DNA of 64,000 nucleotides from Nitrospirillum viridazoti CBAmc (lineage in GTDB: Bacteria > Pseudomonadota > Alphaproteobacteria > Azospirillales > Azospirillaceae). The position numbers and the translations under genes were made by a program. This document shows positions 62,117-64,000 of the stretch, one piece after another; positions within the stretch are counted from its first letter, which is position 1, and the number at the start of each line of letters is the position of its first letter. The DNA is taken from the NCBI RefSeq assembly GCF_000730165.1, contig NZ_CP022112.1, positions 1,528,001 to 1,592,000 of the forward strand, given 5' to 3'. The notes under the pieces were generated by a model. That model saw only the letters and a program-made list of their open reading frames with translations, was not told the origin of the DNA and did no database searches.

Positions 62117-63091
62117 TCAGCCCTTGCTGGTGAACCAGCTGACGTTCACACCCGTAGCGCCCTGAACGGTCACGGTGCTGCCGTCCGGCAGGGTCAGAAT
62201 GGTGTTGCCGTTGCTGACCGTGGCGTTGCTGATCAGCGAAGCGAGGTCCAGCGACTTGCCACCATAATTGGTGCTGGTGAAGCCCAGCACATCCTTCGTC
62301 GCGTCGAAGCCGGCGACCGTGTCGTTGCCGTCGCCCGGGCTGAAGATGAAGGTGTCCTTGCCGGCGCCACCGACCAGGCTGTCGTTGCCCGACTCGCCAA
62401 TGATGTAGGCTCCGCCGCTACCGGCAACGATGGTGTCGTTACCGGCGCCACCACCCAGCGTATCAAAACCCGAGCCGCCGACCAGGGAGTCATTGCCGGC
62501 GCCACCGTTGATGATGTCGTTGCCGACGCTGGAGCTGATGACGTCGTTGGTGGAGGAACCGATGATGCTGTCGTTGCCGGTGCCGGCGATGACGGTGTTC
62601 ACGCCACCCGAGCCAGTGCCCGAGCCACCGCTCAACACCAGGAAGTTGTTGCCCGAGTCACCGACGACGACCTTGCCGCCACTGCTGGCGTCCAGGAACA
62701 GGGCGGTGGTGTTACCGGCGGCCGTGCCGGTCAGCACGACGGACGTGAGGGAGGGGTCAGCAATGACGTTGGTGACGACGCTGCTGCCGGCGGAGGTGCC
62801 CGCAGCCGTCTGGGACAGGTCAACAGCCGCCAGCGTCGGGTTGCCGCTGGAGCCGGAAACGACGACGCTGCTGACCGAGCTGACGGTCGTGGTGCCGAAC
62901 GTGATGGTCGAGGACAGGGTCTGGGTGGGGGTGTTGGACGACGTCGGCGCCACGGAAGCAATGCTCAGCGTGCCGCTGCTGTTCGCCAGGATACCGGACA
63001 GGGCCGTCGTGATCTTGTCCTGATCCGCCTGCGAGACGGTTGGTGCCGTCGAGAAGCTAACCGTACCGTTACCACCGGAAAGAGTCGGCAT
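62117..63091 (-). CDS. RTX-type calcium-binding secreted protein
   Basis: 324 residues, rich in Ser, Thr, Gly and Asn with almost no Lys or Arg in the first half. Residues about 165-250 contain glycine/Asp nonapeptide-like repeats (NDIINGGAGNDSLVGGSGFDTLGGGAGNDTIVAG; GGAGKDTFIFSPGDGNDTVAGFD). The C-terminus LPDGSTVTVQGATGVNVSWFTSKG is the kind of tail read by type I secretion. There is no Sec signal. It probably binds Ca2+ and is placed outside the cell, perhaps as a surface layer or matrix protein. No type I exporter is in the window. It heads the glycosyltransferase run. Confidence 0.87.
   Translation of the reverse strand: MPTLSGGNGTVSFSTAPTVSQADQDKITTALSGILANSSGTLSIASVAPTSSNTPTQTLSSTITFGTTTVSSVSSVVVSGSSGNPTLAAVDLSQTAAGTSAGSSVVTNVIADPSLTSVVLTGTAAGNTTALFLDASSGGKVVVGDSGNNFLVLSGGSGTGSGGVNTVIAGTGNDSIIGSSTNDVISSSVGNDIINGGAGNDSLVGGSGFDTLGGGAGNDTIVAGSGGAYIIGESGNDSLVGGAGKDTFIFSPGDGNDTVAGFDATKDVLGFTSTNYGGKSLDLASLISNATVSNGNTILTLPDGSTVTVQGATGVNVSWFTSKG
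62340..62600 (-). repeat. RTX glycine-rich repeat block
   Basis: Several GGxGxDxxx-like units in the RTX protein, including GGAGNDSLV, GGSGFDTLG, GGAGNDTIV and GGAGKDTFI. They form a Ca2+-binding parallel beta-roll in known RTX proteins. Confidence 0.85.
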
Positions 63092-63131
63092 AATTCAATA
63101 CCCCCGCTAAAACGTCGCTTTTGGCTATGGA

Positions 63132-63163
63132 GCCGCAGCCCGCTGCGGCACTGACGCGTCAGT
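63132..63163 (-). promoter_or_regulatory. Structured leader of the RTX gene: hairpin plus perfect palindrome
   Basis: GCCGCAG-CCCG-CTGCGGC (63132-63149) is directly followed by the 14-bp perfect palindrome ACTGACGCGTCAGT (63150-63163), 40-70 bp upstream of the RTX start. The first is a likely 5' untranslated hairpin; the second may be another stem or an operator. Confidence 0.55.
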
Positions 63164-63642
63164 TAAAACCCCTTGGCGAATTTATTAACGCGTTCCGCCA
63201 GTCCCGCGTGGAAGTAGGTATAATTCACGTCGGTTCTGCTGCACAAGACGGATTCAAGAAGATTATCGCCTTAATTTTAGATGTAAGCCGCCTAGGCACA
63301 TCCGCCAAAGAAAAGCGACCAACAAGCAGGGCGGGATTTTAACCCATTAGACCTATTACCTTCGGCGAGCCGGCTGACTTGGCTGCCTTGCCGAGGGGAG
63401 AAATGACCCGATCGCCGTTCGCGGGTGCAGCGATTCGCGCACCAAACCAACAGTCGCTTCCGCAAAGGTTAACCGTGTTCAACCAGTCAACCCTGCGATT
63501 ATAAAGTGGAGATTAAAAGATTGACGCCCAGCCTGGGCCCATGGCTTTTTTCGCTCCAAGCGTCCTTGGCCTGGGCCAGGACACGATGTATTTGCGCAGA
63601 TATTCAACGCACTGGCGATCATATTTGGGGGTCCACCAGCCG
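63164..63642. promoter_or_regulatory. Divergent intergenic region between the RTX gene and the HAD/UbiA gene
   Basis: About 480 bp, more A+T-rich than the window average, without a supported gene (a 73-codon plus-strand frame at 63121-63342 shows no protein character). On the plus strand TTCAAC (about 63479-63484) and TATAAA (63500-63505) could be a promoter; on the minus strand TATACC with TTGTGC 18 bases before it (around 63216-63245) could serve the RTX gene. Confidence 0.3.
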
Positions 63643-64000
63643 ATGAACGGTGCTGAAAGCAAGCCCCTGGCCCACGTTGGCGAAGTACCGTTGGTGGTGG
63701 ACATCGATGGCACTCTTATTCGCACTGATCTTCTGATTGAGAATTTCTTTACCATGCTGGCCGCCAAACCGTGGGTGGCTTTGGGCATCTGGCGTTTGCC
63801 GCTGCGCAGCAAAGCGTGGCTGAAGGATTATCTGGCTGCCAACTCCGACCTCGATGTCACGACACTACCTCTTAATCAGCCTGTCGTTGATTTTCTTCTT
63901 CAGGAAAAAGCAAAAGGTCGTCATATTTACTTGGCCTCCGCCTCCAACCAACGGCTGGTCGAGGCTCTGGCGCGACATCTCGGTTTCATCGATGGTTCCT
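63643..64000 (+). CDS. HAD-domain / UbiA-type prenyltransferase family protein (5' part; cut by the window end)
   Basis: 119 residues are visible and the frame is open at the edge. VPLVVDIDGTLIRTDLLIENFF near residue 16 is HAD motif I (DxDGT), and IYLASASNQRLVEALARHLG is motif II. The RTDLLxE and LPLRSKAWLKDYL wording matches the N-terminal HAD half of proteins whose C-terminal half is a UbiA-like membrane prenyltransferase (decaprenyl-phosphate phosphoribose synthase-like). If so, it makes a lipid-linked sugar. The missing half decides. An in-frame ATG at 63586 with an AGGA site could add 19 residues. Confidence 0.7.
   Translation, partial: MNGAESKPLAHVGEVPLVVDIDGTLIRTDLLIENFFTMLAAKPWVALGIWRLPLRSKAWLKDYLAANSDLDVTTLPLNQPVVDFLLQEKAKGRHIYLASASNQRLVEALARHLGFIDGS

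Noticed and set aside
63121-63342. A 73-codon plus-strand frame upstream of the HAD/UbiA gene
   Set aside because: It starts at a TTG without a ribosome site, covers the RTX leader dyads and has no recognisable features.

Overview
The window reads as chromosome of a GC-rich Gram-negative alphaproteobacterium, most likely from the Azospirillum/Nitrospirillum/Niveispirillum part of the Rhodospirillales. This placement is an inference. It rests on the strong GC bias, ADP-heptose genes for LPS, soluble PAS chemoreceptors, many LysR/GntR regulators, De Ley-Doudoroff-type sugar-acid catabolism and HDFNN-type hybrid kinases. I see no rRNA, tRNA, CRISPR array, phage or insertion sequence.

Layout. 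(1) 1-7.65 kb: a cell-surface polysaccharide locus with an NAD-dependent epimerase (cut by the window edge), a GT4 and a GT2 glycosyltransferase joined by ATGA overlaps, and a 1,307-residue methyltransferase/coiled-coil/glycosyltransferase fusion carrying near-identical 63-bp tandem repeats. A divergent, A+T-richer sulfotransferase follows. (2) 7.7-11.3 kb: a branched-chain acyl-CoA/valine operon (aldehyde dehydrogenase, acyl-CoA dehydrogenase, 3-hydroxyisobutyrate dehydrogenase). (3) 11.5-13.6 kb: a small membrane-anchored protein, a long gene-free stretch with a palindromic operator, a near-consensus promoter and an intrinsic terminator, then a secreted alpha/beta hydrolase. (4) 13.6-16.2 kb: hldD and hldE for ADP-heptose. 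(5) 16.3-25.2 kb: an EamA permease, a homocysteine S-methyltransferase and a tightly overlapping DUF2891-DUF979-DUF969-5-oxoprolinase unit headed by an XRE-cupin regulator, probably for 5-oxoproline uptake and use.

(6) 25.5-30.7 kb: an M61 peptidase, a three-domain nucleotidyltransferase/HAD phosphatase/P-loop kinase fusion, a DUF4142 protein and methylglyoxal synthase. (7) 30.7-38.8 kb: a sugar oxidation cluster (SDR dehydrogenase, SMP-30 lactonase, IlvD/Edd dehydratase, DgoK, DgoA, Na+/solute symporter, FadR-type regulator) that forms a complete route from an aldose, probably galactose-type, to pyruvate and glyceraldehyde 3-phosphate. (8) 38.8-56 kb: mostly single genes: MocR and LysR regulators, an SDR, a tandem-PAS chemoreceptor, an M1 peptidase, a multicopper oxidase, DUF1810, azoreductase with a divergent LysR regulator and a perfect operator between them, a polytopic membrane protein, a hybrid histidine kinase and a small secreted protein.

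(9) 56.2-64 kb: a second surface/glycosylation locus. An RTX-type secreted protein with a structured leader heads a same-strand run of an unknown protein, a 1,010-residue TPR-GT2-GT4 protein, a small methyltransferase and a GT4 enzyme. A HAD/UbiA-type prenyltransferase starts divergently and runs off the right edge. The most distinctive items are the repeat-bearing fusion at 2.7-6.6 kb, the three-domain fusion at 27.7-29.5 kb, the operator/promoter/terminator locus at 12.2-12.5 kb, the 5-oxoprolinase-DUF module, and the RTX-glycosyltransferase locus.
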